A stretch of 64,000 bases of DNA from Stentor coeruleus (GCA_001970955.1 MPUH01000285.1:1-64000); one strand, 5' to 3'; positions 9,492-19,772 are shown, counted from the stretch's first letter. Made by a program: numbers and translations. The notes: a model not told the origin generated them from the sequence alone.

Positions 9492-12400
9492 ATGGATTCT
9501 AAACAACAAGAAAAAGCCAATACAATAGACATGCTAAGAAAGAAAATGTTTATCGAAAGTCACAGACCCGACTCACCTATAAGTGCTACAATACAATCAC
9601 AGAGGAGTTTTCCTAGTATACATATGCGATCTACAACTCAAACATTACAAAAAATAAGTCATTTAAGCCGAGATGTCTCCCATCGACTGGATTCCAACAC
9701 AAAAATACGTTCGAGCTTTGAAGATCACGAAGCCAAACTCCATGAAATTCTCGGAATAAAGCATAAATCAAGAAAGCTTCCATCATCATTAACCGAACTC
9801 CAGTCTTCACTAAAGATAAAAAAAAATAAAGATAAGCAAGGTGAAATCATTCGAGACCTAGAAAACATGAAGCTCAAAATCAGCAAACACAAAGAAAAAC
9901 TCTTACAAAAAGTCATAAGCGAAGGTGGACTTTTATACAGAACTCAATCAGGGCTTATCCAACCTCAACTCGCTAACCTTTATGAACAAATCACTAAAAA
10001 AGGCAAAGGCTCTCTAACTGAAATCCCAAGGTTTGAACTAGACCTTGGTGCTCCATCAGGCAGAAAAGAAGTTGAAATCATCATTCTCTGGCTTGAAACA
10101 ATGGTCAATACCCATGTTAATGAACCTAAAGATATAACTTTAGAAGAAAAAGTTAAAAGGGCACAGCTTATATACACAACTTGTTTTAAAGAAGTTATTA
10201 GACAAGTAAGCTCACATTGTTTAGAACGAGGGATTCTAATGCAGAAAATCTGGAATGCGCAAATTGATATTTATTGCGCAAAAGAAGACACTAGGATTAT
10301 GGAAATTGATGATATGAAAAGAAGATTGGAGAAGTTCATGACAACTGCAGGAGCCAAATATAAGGCTCAGAATGATTTTTTTGAAAAAGCTGTGCATGAG
10401 TTTAAAGATATTATTAGAGGAAAAGATAAGGAAATACGTACATTGATGGTGAAGGTTGAAGAAATTAAAGCTCAGGCTGAAAGAGATCGAACTTTGTTTA
10501 TTGGTGGTATGGGAAAAAGCTCGAAATCTGCGAAAAAGCAGGTGAAGTTTGAAAGCCCGATGAAGGAAGAGAATGAGATTATTGAAGAAATGGTTATTTT
10601 TAATAGAATACCTTTGGTCATGATTGGGTATTATGATGAAGATGGCTTTTTTCATAAGCAAAAAGCTATACAGCCATATAGAGGGAGGAATACTGTGAAG
10701 TTTTACAAGGATGAGGTTGTTAAAATTGTTGAGAAATTTGAAAAAGAGACTGAAATGATTAGGGTGCAGGATTATTTTCTTAATCAAGATACACAGATGG
10801 AATATGATTTTTGTGATAGGTCAGTTCAATATCCTGATGAAAGGGATTTAGATGTGGTTAGACAAGATGATATTGGGGTAAACTTGCCGATAAGGAAATT
10901 TGTCGTTAATTATGTTGCAGGGAGGAAAAGTATGGTGCCTCCAAAGATATCGATTTTTGATGAAAGCTTGAAAGATGAAGTTAGAAGTGGTGGTTTTATG
11001 TTGGGTGTGCCGAACGCGGATTTAGATATGAAGAAAAGGTTAAGTGTTGAGGTTAATAGTGCTGGTGGAGGTACACCTAAAAACTCATTGATAGAAAATA
11101 GTATTATTCAATATGCAGCTGAGGTTGTTATAAATAATCCTATTGTAAGTGAGTCTAGAAATGAATTAGGATTTGCTCAAGAACCTGGAGTTTCTGAGAC
11201 AAAAACAGTTATCCAGCAGAAATCTCAGGCCAAGAAAAAGGGCAAGTCGAAAAATTTTAATCAAAAAACTTCGCAAGGAAAGAACTTCAAACAAAAAACT
11301 AAAAAGCCTCTTGGACCAAGTGAAAAAACTAGTAACCTGGAAGCACTTTTTAATGAAAAAGCCTCTGAATTAAAAATTTTAACAGAAAAAACTGTTCCCC
11401 ATACAGATATCGAAGATAAAAATCAATCTTTTGAAGAAAAACATGAAAAGTTACCAAAGCATTTGCTGAACTCAGAAAAAAAGCTAAAGTCCCACAAAAA
11501 ATCCAAAATATATTCTCAATATTCACTAAAAAAGTCCTCCAAACAAAATTCTTCATGTTCGGAAAGTTCAGAAAACGATTATGAAGACTTAAAAATTGCA
11601 TCTCCACATAGAAAGTCCCCAAAAACCAATAAATTAAAATCTCGGAATTCAAAAATCTCAAAAAAATCCTCTGAAACCCTAGAACAAGATGATTCCCAAG
11701 ATATAATCTCCAGAAAAACCCCTAAAACACATAAAACCTCCTACAAACTCTCAGAAAAAACTGCTGAAAAACTTAAAAACCCATTAAATTTCTCAGATTC
11801 TTCTGACCCTGATTATGAAAAGTCTAATAGGAGCTCAGAATCTAGTGAAGATGAAGATAAAGTCCTCCTTCAAGTTGCCCAAAAAGAAAAAGAATATAGA
11901 AAATCTTCAGTTCCAGTGTCCCCAAAGCGAAATTCTGAATTCACAAGCCCATCTGCTAAGAAAACCAAAGAAGCATCTAAAGATAAATGGGAAAACCCTA
12001 GTAAAATACATAATTATAAAGATAAAACCAAGATCACTATAGACACTTCATTGAACAAACATCCACAAATTCATATAACAGAAGCTGTTGAAGATAATAA
12101 AAATGAATATTGTCAAGTTGATTTAAACCCAGTTCCCTATGAAGAATTATCCTCACCACAAGTGCATTCGACAATACATCATTTGAGAAAAATACTTAAG
12201 GATATATCAAATGACCCAATAAGAAAAGAAAGTTTGCTTAAAGATAGTACATCACAAAAAAGGGCTTCTGAGCTTGGACAGATTATTTTCAGCTTGTTTC
12301 CTAGAGAAATTCTGGGTATTGGAAAAAGAGATGAAGTTAGTGTTCAAAAGGTCTTAGATGATAAGATATGCCAGACTGATGATAATTATGAGGTTAGGAT

Positions 12401-13550
12401 CATTTCCTCTACTAACTTGCAAATCCCTAAAGCTGCAGCAATAGACATGAAATCCAAAACTATAAAAAGTACTCGCAATCACATATCTGCAGCAATTCGC
12501 AGCCGTAAAAACCATCAAACAAATCCTTCAGATCCTTTTACAAGATCTCAAAACAACTCAAAAAATCTCAAACCAATTTCTAACAACAAGCAAAACAAAA
12601 GCTTAATTATGCCAGATGAATTCGCACTGGGCCAGATTTCTAAAAAGCTCATCCTATCTCACCCAGGTCAAAAACTCTTGCAAATGATTATCCTCGAAAT
12701 TCGTGCAATGGACAAGGTCCGCAGCGAAATGAGTATCAAATCCTTAATGAAAGCTATAAATTCTGTCTATCTAGAAAAAACAACCTTATCCAAAGAAAAC
12801 ACAAACTACATAAAATACGAAGCCTGCATGATATTATATGACATGCTGATGAATCGATATGGGTTAAAAATTGTTGCTGAAAACAAATTCAAGCAAATCG
12901 TTTTTTCTAGTTACTTTTACAAAGACAGCTGCATTCGTGTAAAGAATTTCGTACGATTTCTAGGCTTAGAAGATGATTATCAAGTAGAAGATTGGAATTT
13001 CTATTTAAATTGCATCGATGCTATTGAATATTGTAACCTAGGCAAAAATATATTTAATGAAGACACTGCAGTAGACCATTATTCAATGCTACCAAGGGCG
13101 TTGCAATGCGTCCATACAATTTTTGATGGGAAACTTACAGAGAATGCAATTGAAAAGATACTTGAAGTAGTCCAGAACATGAAAATTGAAGAAACCCAGA
13201 ATTTGTCTAAGAGGAATATGAATAAAAATATTATAGAAAGTGTTAATACGGACATATTTTTGGTAATGATGATGGGGCATTATATTGAGGCAAAGGAAAA
13301 GATATTGAAGAAATTATTCCCAAGTTTAGATAAAGATGAGTTTGTTAATGAAGAGGATTTCGCGATAATGATGAAGTCTTTTAAGCAAATTGACTCTGAG
13401 AATTTGACGAGGATATTTGAGAAATACTGTATTAATAGAAGAGCTGAAGACGAGAAAGTAGACAGAGTTATCAAAGGAAGGAGTGTTTTAGCAATTATTT
13501 TTGAGTATTCGTTGATTGATATTAAAGAACTCTATAAGCAAAAAGGCTGA
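9492..13550 (+). CDS. Large unknown protein with coiled coils and a Lys/Ser-rich central region
   Basis: Protein of 1352 aa that I do not recognise. Residues 1-330 are helical with coiled-coil character (LEEKVKRAQLIYTTCFKEV, KYKAQNDFFEKAVHEFKDI). About 520-850 is a low-complexity region very rich in Lys and Ser (repeated KTSKK/SEKK blocks, SSESSED), probably disordered and phosphorylated. About 1040-1350 is a globular helical domain (KLILSHPGQKLLQMIILEIRA onward) ending with a segment like degenerate EF-hands (FPSLDKDEFVNEEDFAIMM). Similar architectures occur in ciliate cortical or ciliary proteins, but no function is assigned. The start follows AATATATAAAATG directly and the stop is TGA. The next gene starts 68 bp downstream on the same strand. 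Confidence 0.75.
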   Translation: MDSKQQEKANTIDMLRKKMFIESHRPDSPISATIQSQRSFPSIHMRSTTQTLQKISHLSRDVSHRLDSNTKIRSSFEDHEAKLHEILGIKHKSRKLPSSLTELQSSLKIKKNKDKQGEIIRDLENMKLKISKHKEKLLQKVISEGGLLYRTQSGLIQPQLANLYEQITKKGKGSLTEIPRFELDLGAPSGRKEVEIIILWLETMVNTHVNEPKDITLEEKVKRAQLIYTTCFKEVIRQVSSHCLERGILMQKIWNAQIDIYCAKEDTRIMEIDDMKRRLEKFMTTAGAKYKAQNDFFEKAVHEFKDIIRGKDKEIRTLMVKVEEIKAQAERDRTLFIGGMGKSSKSAKKQVKFESPMKEENEIIEEMVIFNRIPLVMIGYYDEDGFFHKQKAIQPYRGRNTVKFYKDEVVKIVEKFEKETEMIRVQDYFLNQDTQMEYDFCDRSVQYPDERDLDVVRQDDIGVNLPIRKFVVNYVAGRKSMVPPKISIFDESLKDEVRSGGFMLGVPNADLDMKKRLSVEVNSAGGGTPKNSLIENSIIQYAAEVVINNPIVSESRNELGFAQEPGVSETKTVIQQKSQAKKKGKSKNFNQKTSQGKNFKQKTKKPLGPSEKTSNLEALFNEKASELKILTEKTVPHTDIEDKNQSFEEKHEKLPKHLLNSEKKLKSHKKSKIYSQYSLKKSSKQNSSCSESSENDYEDLKIASPHRKSPKTNKLKSRNSKISKKSSETLEQDDSQDIISRKTPKTHKTSYKLSEKTAEKLKNPLNFSDSSDPDYEKSNRSSESSEDEDKVLLQVAQKEKEYRKSSVPVSPKRNSEFTSPSAKKTKEASKDKWENPSKIHNYKDKTKITIDTSLNKHPQIHITEAVEDNKNEYCQVDLNPVPYEELSSPQVHSTIHHLRKILKDISNDPIRKESLLKDSTSQKRASELGQIIFSLFPREILGIGKRDEVSVQKVLDDKICQTDDNYEVRIISSTNLQIPKAAAIDMKSKTIKSTRNHISAAIRSRKNHQTNPSDPFTRSQNNSKNLKPISNNKQNKSLIMPDEFALGQISKKLILSHPGQKLLQMIILEIRAMDKVRSEMSIKSLMKAINSVYLEKTTLSKENTNYIKYEACMILYDMLMNRYGLKIVAENKFKQIVFSSYFYKDSCIRVKNFVRFLGLEDDYQVEDWNFYLNCIDAIEYCNLGKNIFNEDTAVDHYSMLPRALQCVHTIFDGKLTENAIEKILEVVQNMKIEETQNLSKRNMNKNIIESVNTDIFLVMMMGHYIEAKEKILKKLFPSLDKDEFVNEEDFAIMMKSFKQIDSENLTRIFEKYCINRRAEDEKVDRVIKGRSVLAIIFEYSLIDIKELYKQKG

Positions 13551-13618
13551 TTTATGATTAAGTCTTAATAACGATATTTGTTTTAAGGCATACTTAAATA
13601 ATTAACGGATTATCTAAT

Positions 13619-14605
13619 ATGAGCACAAGGTACAAATGCAACATCCCTAAAGGCAAGCTCATAGACGGCTCTCAGCATTCTTTAGACAGGTACGGAAAAT
13701 ACTCAAGATCAGGATCGAATTCGAAAAACACTTCACGTATTGAAGAACAAGACTCAATAATAACCCCATACCTTCAAAAGAAACTAGATCTGCTTTCCAA
13801 AGCCCAGAAAAACTACATCCAAATTAAAGAAAGACCTAAAATCAACCCATATACTACAGGACTTATCATAGGAATACAACAACTATACACAAAACGTATT
13901 CTTTTTGGCTTAAGGTGTTTAGAAAAACTTTCCTCACCATTAGCTCTCACCCAATGCCCAAGATGCGACTATGTTGGCTTATCTTTATTAACAACATCAA
14001 CTAAAGAGCAGATTTCCCCAAGATTTTATGAAAAGGTTATAAAATTACTCCCTAATACAAGAGCAATAGGTAAAAGCACCCCACAATCTTCAAGAAATCA
14101 ATCAACAAGGCCTTCAATCCCTGATAAAAACCTAAGAATCCTGAAAAATCCTTATAATGGGAATAATAGTTATAATGTACTTCAAGAAAAAAACATAGAC
14201 AAAATTCCTAAACTTGATATTTCTAATATAAAAAATGTTAAGTCTAGAGTCAATGCTAAAAAATCAGCTGAAATGATTATAATAATGTTTAAAAGAAGGA
14301 CTAAATGGGCTTTTGAACAACTTTGGTCGTTTGAATCTTGGTTTGATTATAAGGCAATTCGTGATTTTGCCCAGGGTTTGGAAAGGAAATATACATTTGG
14401 GAATGTGGAGCATTCAGATTTAGAGCAAGGTAGTGTTATCGAGAAAGACGATTACTCAGCCTTTGAAGACTCTTTGTATTTTGATTACCCTTCTCCTAGT
14501 CAAACCCAAAAAACAGCTTTTAAAATACTCCATTCGAGGATTAAAAAGGTCCTCTTTCGCCGGAAGCTCCACATTTTTGTCCATATGCATAACATTCTTA
14601 TGTAA
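13619..14605 (+). CDS. Unknown 328-aa basic protein
   Basis: Intact frame of 328 aa that I do not recognise. It is basic, with a Ser/Asn-rich N-terminus and a single CPRCDY pair but no complete zinc finger. A helical segment around residues 85-105 (GLIIGIQQLYTKRILFGLRCLEKL) is followed by a linker. Aromatic-rich helical sequence follows (KRRTKWAFEQLWSFESWFDYKAIRDFAQGLERKY), then a basic C-terminus. The gene lies 68 bp after the coiled-coil gene on the same strand and converges with the DBP5-like gene, with 120 bp between stops. A shared role with its upstream neighbour is possible but unsupported. Confidence 0.65.
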   Translation: MSTRYKCNIPKGKLIDGSQHSLDRYGKYSRSGSNSKNTSRIEEQDSIITPYLQKKLDLLSKAQKNYIQIKERPKINPYTTGLIIGIQQLYTKRILFGLRCLEKLSSPLALTQCPRCDYVGLSLLTTSTKEQISPRFYEKVIKLLPNTRAIGKSTPQSSRNQSTRPSIPDKNLRILKNPYNGNNSYNVLQEKNIDKIPKLDISNIKNVKSRVNAKKSAEMIIIMFKRRTKWAFEQLWSFESWFDYKAIRDFAQGLERKYTFGNVEHSDLEQGSVIEKDDYSAFEDSLYFDYPSPSQTQKTAFKILHSRIKKVLFRRKLHIFVHMHNILM

Positions 14606-14725
14606 AACTGATAGATTTTTGTTGTTAAATATGAGATTTGGGGAAATTTTAGGATTTTAGCATGAAAATGTTGAGTGAAAGGAGAAAATAATGGAAGATG
14701 AGTAAAAAAACCTATACTAACCTAA

Positions 14726-15946
14726 TTATATCGCATAATCTTCATTAACTTGTTCTAGTGTTGAAGTTATCGCATCGAGGTCAGCTTTTAAGAATGGTTT
14801 GTTAAAGTAAGTTTCTATGTCTCTATAGTTTTGTCTACTCCTTTGGTCTGAAACTATATTGACAACAACTCCTCTACGGCCAAACCTTCCTGTGCGGCCA
14901 ACTCTATGCAAATAAGTATGATAGTCCACAACTCTTTTCTCTCCTTCAGGAGGTTCAGCATTAATAACCATATTAATATGCCTCAAATCCACCCCTCTCG
15001 CCAGCAAATTAGTGGTCAACAACACCTTAACTTCTCCTCTTCTAACCTTCTCGATGACCTGATCACGTACTTCTTCAGTCATCCTATCAGCAGCAATCAC
15101 ATGAACCTTGTATCCTTTACTAGTCAAAAACTCATGCAAACTATCTAAATGTTTTTTTGTATTCAAAAACACAATACACGTCTTTAAACTTACCCTACTA
15201 ATAACTTCATAAATTTTTGTTTCTTTTTCATGTTCTTCACATTCTAATAAAAACTGATCTACATTATCCAAGTTCAAATCCTCAACTCTTTCTATTCTGA
15301 TTGTCGTTGGGTTTTGTATGTTTATTGATATAAACTCCCAAACTTTTTCAGTAAAAGTTGCAGAAAACAATATTTGTTGAGCATTTGGTGCACATGATCT
15401 TAATGTTGTAATACTTTCTAAATTTCCAGGGTGTGTTAAAAGGATATCGCATTCATCATATATAAACATCCTTAAGTCTCTTATAGAGTTTTGGTTAGCT
15501 CTAAACATGTTGACTAGTGTTCCTTGGGTGCCGCAGAGGACGTGACATTTCGGGACTTCCCTATCACCTTTTTTAATGATCCCGACTATAATCCCAGTGC
15601 TTTCAGCTAGGGTTGTAAATACGTTGAAGTTTTGTTGGTTGAGTTCTCGAGTATGGGAAATGCAGACCACTTGCAATGCAGCAAAATCCTTATCAATTCG
15701 GTTTAAGGCTCCAATGACGAAGGCTCCAGTTTTACCAGTACCATTTTTAGACTGAGCAGCAATGTTGCGTCCTTGGGTTATAAGGAGGATAGTGAGGCTC
15801 TGGATTTTAGTTGGTGTAGCCCAATTAATTTTTTGGATATTTTCTAAGAGTTTAGGCTTGAGCATCAGGTCATCCCATGTACCCTCAGAGGAATACACTG
15901 AGTCTGCCTCGCCGTTGTTGATATGAATCACGTCGCTTGGGTCCAT
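14726..15946 (-). CDS. DBP5: DBP5/DDX19-like DEAD-box RNA helicase with DECD motif
   Basis: Superfamily 2 RNA helicase of 406 aa with all core motifs. These are Q motif WATPTKIQ (about 42-49), motif I AQSKNGTGKT (about 64-73), motif II as DECD (about 164-167), SAT (195-197), ARGVD (about 316-320) and motif VI HRVGRTGRFGR (about 347-357). The segments RNIAAQSKNGTGKT, FSATFTEKVWEF, TYLHRVGRTGRFGRRGV and VNIVSDQRS resemble DBP5/DDX19, which releases mRNA export factors at the nuclear pore. DECD instead of DEAD is usual in UAP56/Sub2, so a divergent DBP5 or a related helicase is possible. The start follows CTATAATAAATG. Converges with the 328-aa gene. Confidence 0.85.
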   Translation of the reverse strand: MDPSDVIHINNGEADSVYSSEGTWDDLMLKPKLLENIQKINWATPTKIQSLTILLITQGRNIAAQSKNGTGKTGAFVIGALNRIDKDFAALQVVCISHTRELNQQNFNVFTTLAESTGIIVGIIKKGDREVPKCHVLCGTQGTLVNMFRANQNSIRDLRMFIYDECDILLTHPGNLESITTLRSCAPNAQQILFSATFTEKVWEFISINIQNPTTIRIERVEDLNLDNVDQFLLECEEHEKETKIYEVISRVSLKTCIVFLNTKKHLDSLHEFLTSKGYKVHVIAADRMTEEVRDQVIEKVRRGEVKVLLTTNLLARGVDLRHINMVINAEPPEGEKRVVDYHTYLHRVGRTGRFGRRGVVVNIVSDQRSRQNYRDIETYFNKPFLKADLDAITSTLEQVNEDYAI

Positions 15947-16805
15947 TTATTATAGCAAATCATTAGATATTTTTTTATTATAGAAGATGAGAGGTTTGGT
16001 TTTGCTTATTTTAGAAAGAAGTGTGGTAGAAAATAATAAGGATTTTTTATTGCATTCACTTCATTAATCGAAAGTTTTACTATCTAAAGATTTCTTGAAT
16101 TTTTTTCTATCAAGCTTCATTTAATATCAATTTTAGCAATTTATAATGCAATATCGAGTCAAGCTCACTTTGTTAGTAAATCATTTATGGTGCTATGAAG
16201 CGCTTTACAAGTAGGCATGAGGCTGTTTCGATTTATTTGTTTCCAGAAACATTTAAACTACCCAACATCTTTTATAAATTCTCGTTTGGCCATGCTCACG
16301 AAAGCCAACCATTTTTTGGGTGGAGCTTTGAAGGAGTTTTCTTAGGCTTCAGATTTCCTAATTGCATATCAATTAATCAGAATTTTACTTTGGGAAAAAA
16401 AATACAATTCTACCATTCACAAAAGGGCTAACCCAGAAGACTGAAGTATCAAAAAAATTTTCGCAGTGAATACTTTAATATTTTTTTAAATATCGGCCAA
16501 GTACTAAGAGCTGGGAATCTTCTTGAATGGAAGAAGTATTTAGACATATAACTCTTCTGTATTCATCCATATTATTTTTGAACCAAGCACACTTAAGTAA
16601 TCTATATCTGAAATTTATTCATATGCATAGATGCTATTGGCTGTTTCTAATCGCCTTCAAATCTTATAAAATCAAAACTCAAATAAAATTATATTATTTT
16701 CTAGTATTTCCGTCACAAAAAACTTCTAAAACTAATATATTTACTGTTACCCCCAGCTAAATCAAAAGCAATAGATTATACCTCATAATCCAAGCAATCA
16801 GCTAA
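15947..16805. other. Intergenic region with possible decayed coding segment
   Basis: No intact gene. Beside the helicase start (15947-16050) the plus strand is G-rich and C-poor. On the minus strand, 16261-16341 reads as 27 protein-like codons (FKAPPKKWLAFVSMAKREF), with stops before and after in the same frame, so it may be a worn gene. An overlapping 78-codon plus-strand frame at 16195-16431 has no recognisable domain and I do not call it. Confidence 0.3.
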
Positions 16806-17165
16806 AATTGTCATAAAAAATCATCTCCCTATATTCATCACTCCAAAAAATCATCTTCCTATTCTAATGACACCAATAAATCATCTTCCTATTCTGATGA
16901 CACCAATAAATCATCTTCCTATTCTAATCACACCAAAAATCATATAAAAGCCATTCCACTTCTTTCTAAAAAAATCTTCAATTCTATCTCCCAAATCACT
17001 TCAATCATAGTCAATAAATATCATTTCCCAACTATTCAAATACATATTTCAGTCATAATATTCACATTAGCAATGACAATTTCCCATAATAAATTGCCAA
17101 CTTTCTACAATCCAGCAAAAGACAAACTAGTTTATCCTATATCAGAGCCTAAAAATAATGGCTAA
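16806..17165 (+). other. 119-codon open frame without start, directly upstream of and in frame with the E2 gene
   Basis: One frame stays open for 119 codons in G-poor, AT-rich DNA. It starts in the four 30-bp repeats, giving SSSYSNDTNK-type repeats, and ends PISEPKNNG before TAATAA. No ATG lies near its beginning; the only Met is about 90 codons in. After the two stops the same frame reaches the E2 ATG at 17175. It may be the last exon of an unrecognised gene, or an open frame allowed by the lack of G in 5' flanks. Confidence 0.3.
16821..16940. repeat. Four-copy 30-bp tandem repeat
   Basis: Four direct copies start at 16821, 16851, 16881 and 16911. The inner two are nearly identical (TCATCTTCCTATTCT, then RATGACACCAATAAA) and the outer two are more diverged. 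The 30-bp period keeps a reading frame. The array ends about 235 bp before the E2 start. Confidence 0.9.
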
Positions 17166-17174
17166 TAAAAAATA

Positions 17175-17618
17175 ATGCAAGGCAGGCTAAACAAAGAGTT
17201 GGCAGATCTCAGCAGTAATCCTCCTGATAATTGCACAGTGAGCATAGTCGACAATGATATTACCAGATGGAGAGTTGACATAAACGGCCCAGCAGGAACT
17301 CCATATGAAGGTGGACATTTCGTCTTATCCCTAACCCTTCCAGCCCAATACCCATTCAAGCCACCAGAAGCTCAGTTTGTAACCAAGATTTACCATCCTA
17401 ATGTTCTAAAGGACTCAGGGGAGATCTGTAAGGACATGTACCAAACTGGCTGGGGTCCAGTAAAAAACATCAGATGGATTATCGAACTCATCCTTAGTTT
17501 CTTAATTAACCCAGCACCTGAACATTCAGTTGAAGCTGACATTTCAAGGCAAATGATTGAAAACCATGATGCTTATGTTGCTACCGCAAGGCAGTGGGTC
17601 AATCAATACGCACGCTAA
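17175..17618 (+). CDS. Ubiquitin-conjugating enzyme E2 (UBC4/UBE2D-like)
   Basis: Complete 147-aa UBC fold. The N-terminal helix is RLNKELADLSSNPP. The HPN motif lies at about 74-76 and the active-site cysteine is C85 in SGEICKDM. The C-terminal helices end ARQWVNQYAR, as in class I E2s. It carries activated ubiquitin for transfer by E3 ligases; UBE2D-type E2s serve both RING and RBR ligases. The ATG is the family-standard start. Two TAA codons lie in frame just upstream, so no N-terminal extension is possible without splicing. The exact E2 subfamily is uncertain. Confidence 0.9.
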   Translation: MQGRLNKELADLSSNPPDNCTVSIVDNDITRWRVDINGPAGTPYEGGHFVLSLTLPAQYPFKPPEAQFVTKIYHPNVLKDSGEICKDMYQTGWGPVKNIRWIIELILSFLINPAPEHSVEADISRQMIENHDAYVATARQWVNQYAR

Positions 17619-18809
17619 GTAGACTAAGTTATTATCTAGAATGGTTAGTTCTTATTGATAAATGTCTATAATTATATGAAGAAGCTACTTAAGCATCACA
17701 ACATACTAGCTATTACTTCAAATAATCAAACTGGTGATTCTCAAATAAAACCAGACAACTCTGAACAACAGTCTAAATATGATCAATAAGAATATAAGAA
17801 TAACCAAAATAATATCGTAATCCTACGAATAAGTATTCTAAATATCCTTATAATGACAACTCAAGGTATCCTCAGTATACAAACTCCCCATCTTATTCTA
17901 ACCCTGAAGAAAGTTCTCAAATTTCGTAGCTTTCAAGCAAACAATCTTTATTATTCAGCCCATTCTAATTTCCCACTTATTAGCAATGTAAAGCCCATTC
18001 CTTTGCATTGTGATCCTGCCAAAATTATTAAAACCCATGATAGTTTACATACAAAAACTCCAAACAATAAAAAAAGATTTAGATTAAAAATAAGTATCAT
18101 TTAGAAAAACTATTTTTCATTGTGGTAATTTTTATTTATCTTATTTTTTTTATTTTCAATTCTCATGTATAAGATATATTTTTGTAGTTTTGGTATGTTG
18201 CCTTTGCATTACCTTACTAAAAAAATCAGAAATATTTGTTTTGATACTTCCACCTCCTATTTCAGGATATTTTTCAACTTTATCATCTTACCAAATAAAC
18301 ACAACTTCTTTATTAATTATAGAACTTCCACTTTTAATCAATTTATAAAATCTTAGCTTTTCTAATAAATTCTATGCTTATTATAAGCAAAGCTGAGTCA
18401 AACTGATTCTTCCTAACTGATGCCATCTATATTATTTGCATATTATGCCGAAGATAATATCAATAGCCCAATATATTCGAAAAGAATTAATTCTGAATAT
18501 ATACAGCAATGTAGAGAAAAAATAAGTCAGCCTGTTCAATAAATATATCAAAGCTAACAACATAAATTATATATAGAAAAAATTAATTGAAAGAAAGAGA
18601 AAAGCTTCTGTATGTAGGTATCCAAATTCTAAATGAGCATCTTCATCTATGCCAACATTTATTTACTTTATGGTTAAATTTAATAGGAAAATTAATCATG
18701 ATTTATTCAGCTGATTTTAAAATGCAGAAAAGCATTTAGAGTAAAAACCTGAATTAAGTTTATTTTTTAAACAGCATGATAGAACTAAACTGTTAAATCT
18801 ATCTAACAA
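17619..18809. other. Intergenic region with probable decayed Asn/Gln-rich gene
   Basis: A 37-codon frame from ATG 17676 (Asn/Gln-rich, ending SEQQSKYDQ) stops at 17787. A second frame open at 17822-17926 gives a Pro/Tyr/Ser/Asn-rich stretch (NDNSRYPQYTNSPSYS) of similar character. They are offset by a frameshift and followed by more stops, so together they look like a worn gene with a low-complexity N-terminus. I found no 15-16 nt intron joining them. The remainder to 18809 shows nothing further. Confidence 0.35.
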
Positions 18810-19772
18810 CTAAAATACCCTACAGTCACCAGGGCCACACTGATCTCTTTCTTTCTGCTGTTCCTGTGCCCTTTTCTGAAATTTTTCCCAAGTCCTTTCA
18901 CTAGGAAGTTTTTTCGGTGGGTTATCATAATTAAAACTATCACTTTCTTCTTTATGGCTTTCTGAATTTGAATCGCTTTCTGAATGCTTAGCTTCGCTTT
19001 CAGTGTGTAACAAAGCTGGTTGATCTTCTTCTTCCATCGCTTCAGGCTCTTCAGCTTTAGTCTGGCTTAAAATATTTCCAAGAAAACTTATGGTCTTTGG
19101 TTCCTCATCTTTAGGCTCAATTGGCCCTGTTTTAACCTTGCCTCTTTTTCCAGTTTTTCCTCTTGATTTACTATCTGTTTGTATAGCTTTGGTAGTCACT
19201 TTCATATAAAATTCTTTTGATATGTGCTTTAACTGACCCTCAGATATGATTGGGATTTTAATCTGTCCACTTGTAGGCTCATATCCATCAATATAATTCA
19301 TGTTGGGTGTGTAAAGAAGAAAGTATTTTCCTTTATATGTAAAAGTGTAGGCAATTGGTAGATTTGACCCATCGCCGTATTGCATTTCTTCTATTGAAAT
19401 TCTGGTCCCAGTCCATTTATAGTTTATATTCATCATATGCGCAGTTACTCCAGAAAGGTCTGAGACGTTGACTAAACAGTCTAAAGAATGAAGAGCTTCT
19501 TGGAGAACTTCATGTCTGGCATCTAGAACAGTTTTGATTTTATCTTTAATTTGGCCTTTGAGATTAGAAAGAGAGCGTTGTGCCACAGATATATCCGTTG
19601 ACATGCGAACAAGATGCTCAAGATATGCGAATGCGATTGCGTTCCTCATCATATTTGATGGAACTTCTCTGAACATGTCAAATTTCTCACTTAGATTTGA
19701 AATTATTGAATCATCTTCAACGTCAATACCTTCAAGTGGCCTTCTTGAAGTTACAGCTAAATCGTCTTCCAT
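18810..19772 (-). CDS. Unknown 320-aa acidic protein with possible C-terminal prenylation motif
   Basis: Intact frame not recognised. Residues 1-110 are helical (NMMRNAIAFAYLEHLVRMSTD, then a coiled segment NLKGQIKDKIKTVLDARHEVL). Residues about 115-200 look like a small alpha/beta domain (TYKGKYFLLYTPNMNYIDGY). The rest is charged low complexity: a basic KSRGKTGKRGK block, then Glu/Ser-rich sequence. The last residues are CGPGDCRVF, so the final four (CRVF) fit a CaaX box with X = Phe, a geranylgeranylation type. Prenylation is inference only. The start follows CTATAATAATTTATAATG and the stop is TAG. Confidence 0.7.
   Translation of the reverse strand: MEDDLAVTSRRPLEGIDVEDDSIISNLSEKFDMFREVPSNMMRNAIAFAYLEHLVRMSTDISVAQRSLSNLKGQIKDKIKTVLDARHEVLQEALHSLDCLVNVSDLSGVTAHMMNINYKWTGTRISIEEMQYGDGSNLPIAYTFTYKGKYFLLYTPNMNYIDGYEPTSGQIKIPIISEGQLKHISKEFYMKVTTKAIQTDSKSRGKTGKRGKVKTGPIEPKDEEPKTISFLGNILSQTKAEEPEAMEEEDQPALLHTESEAKHSESDSNSESHKEESDSFNYDNPPKKLPSERTWEKFQKRAQEQQKERDQCGPGDCRVF

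Noticed and set aside
16195-16431. 78-codon plus-strand frame
   Set aside because: No domain or start context; the opposite strand looks at least as protein-like, so it may be a worn gene.
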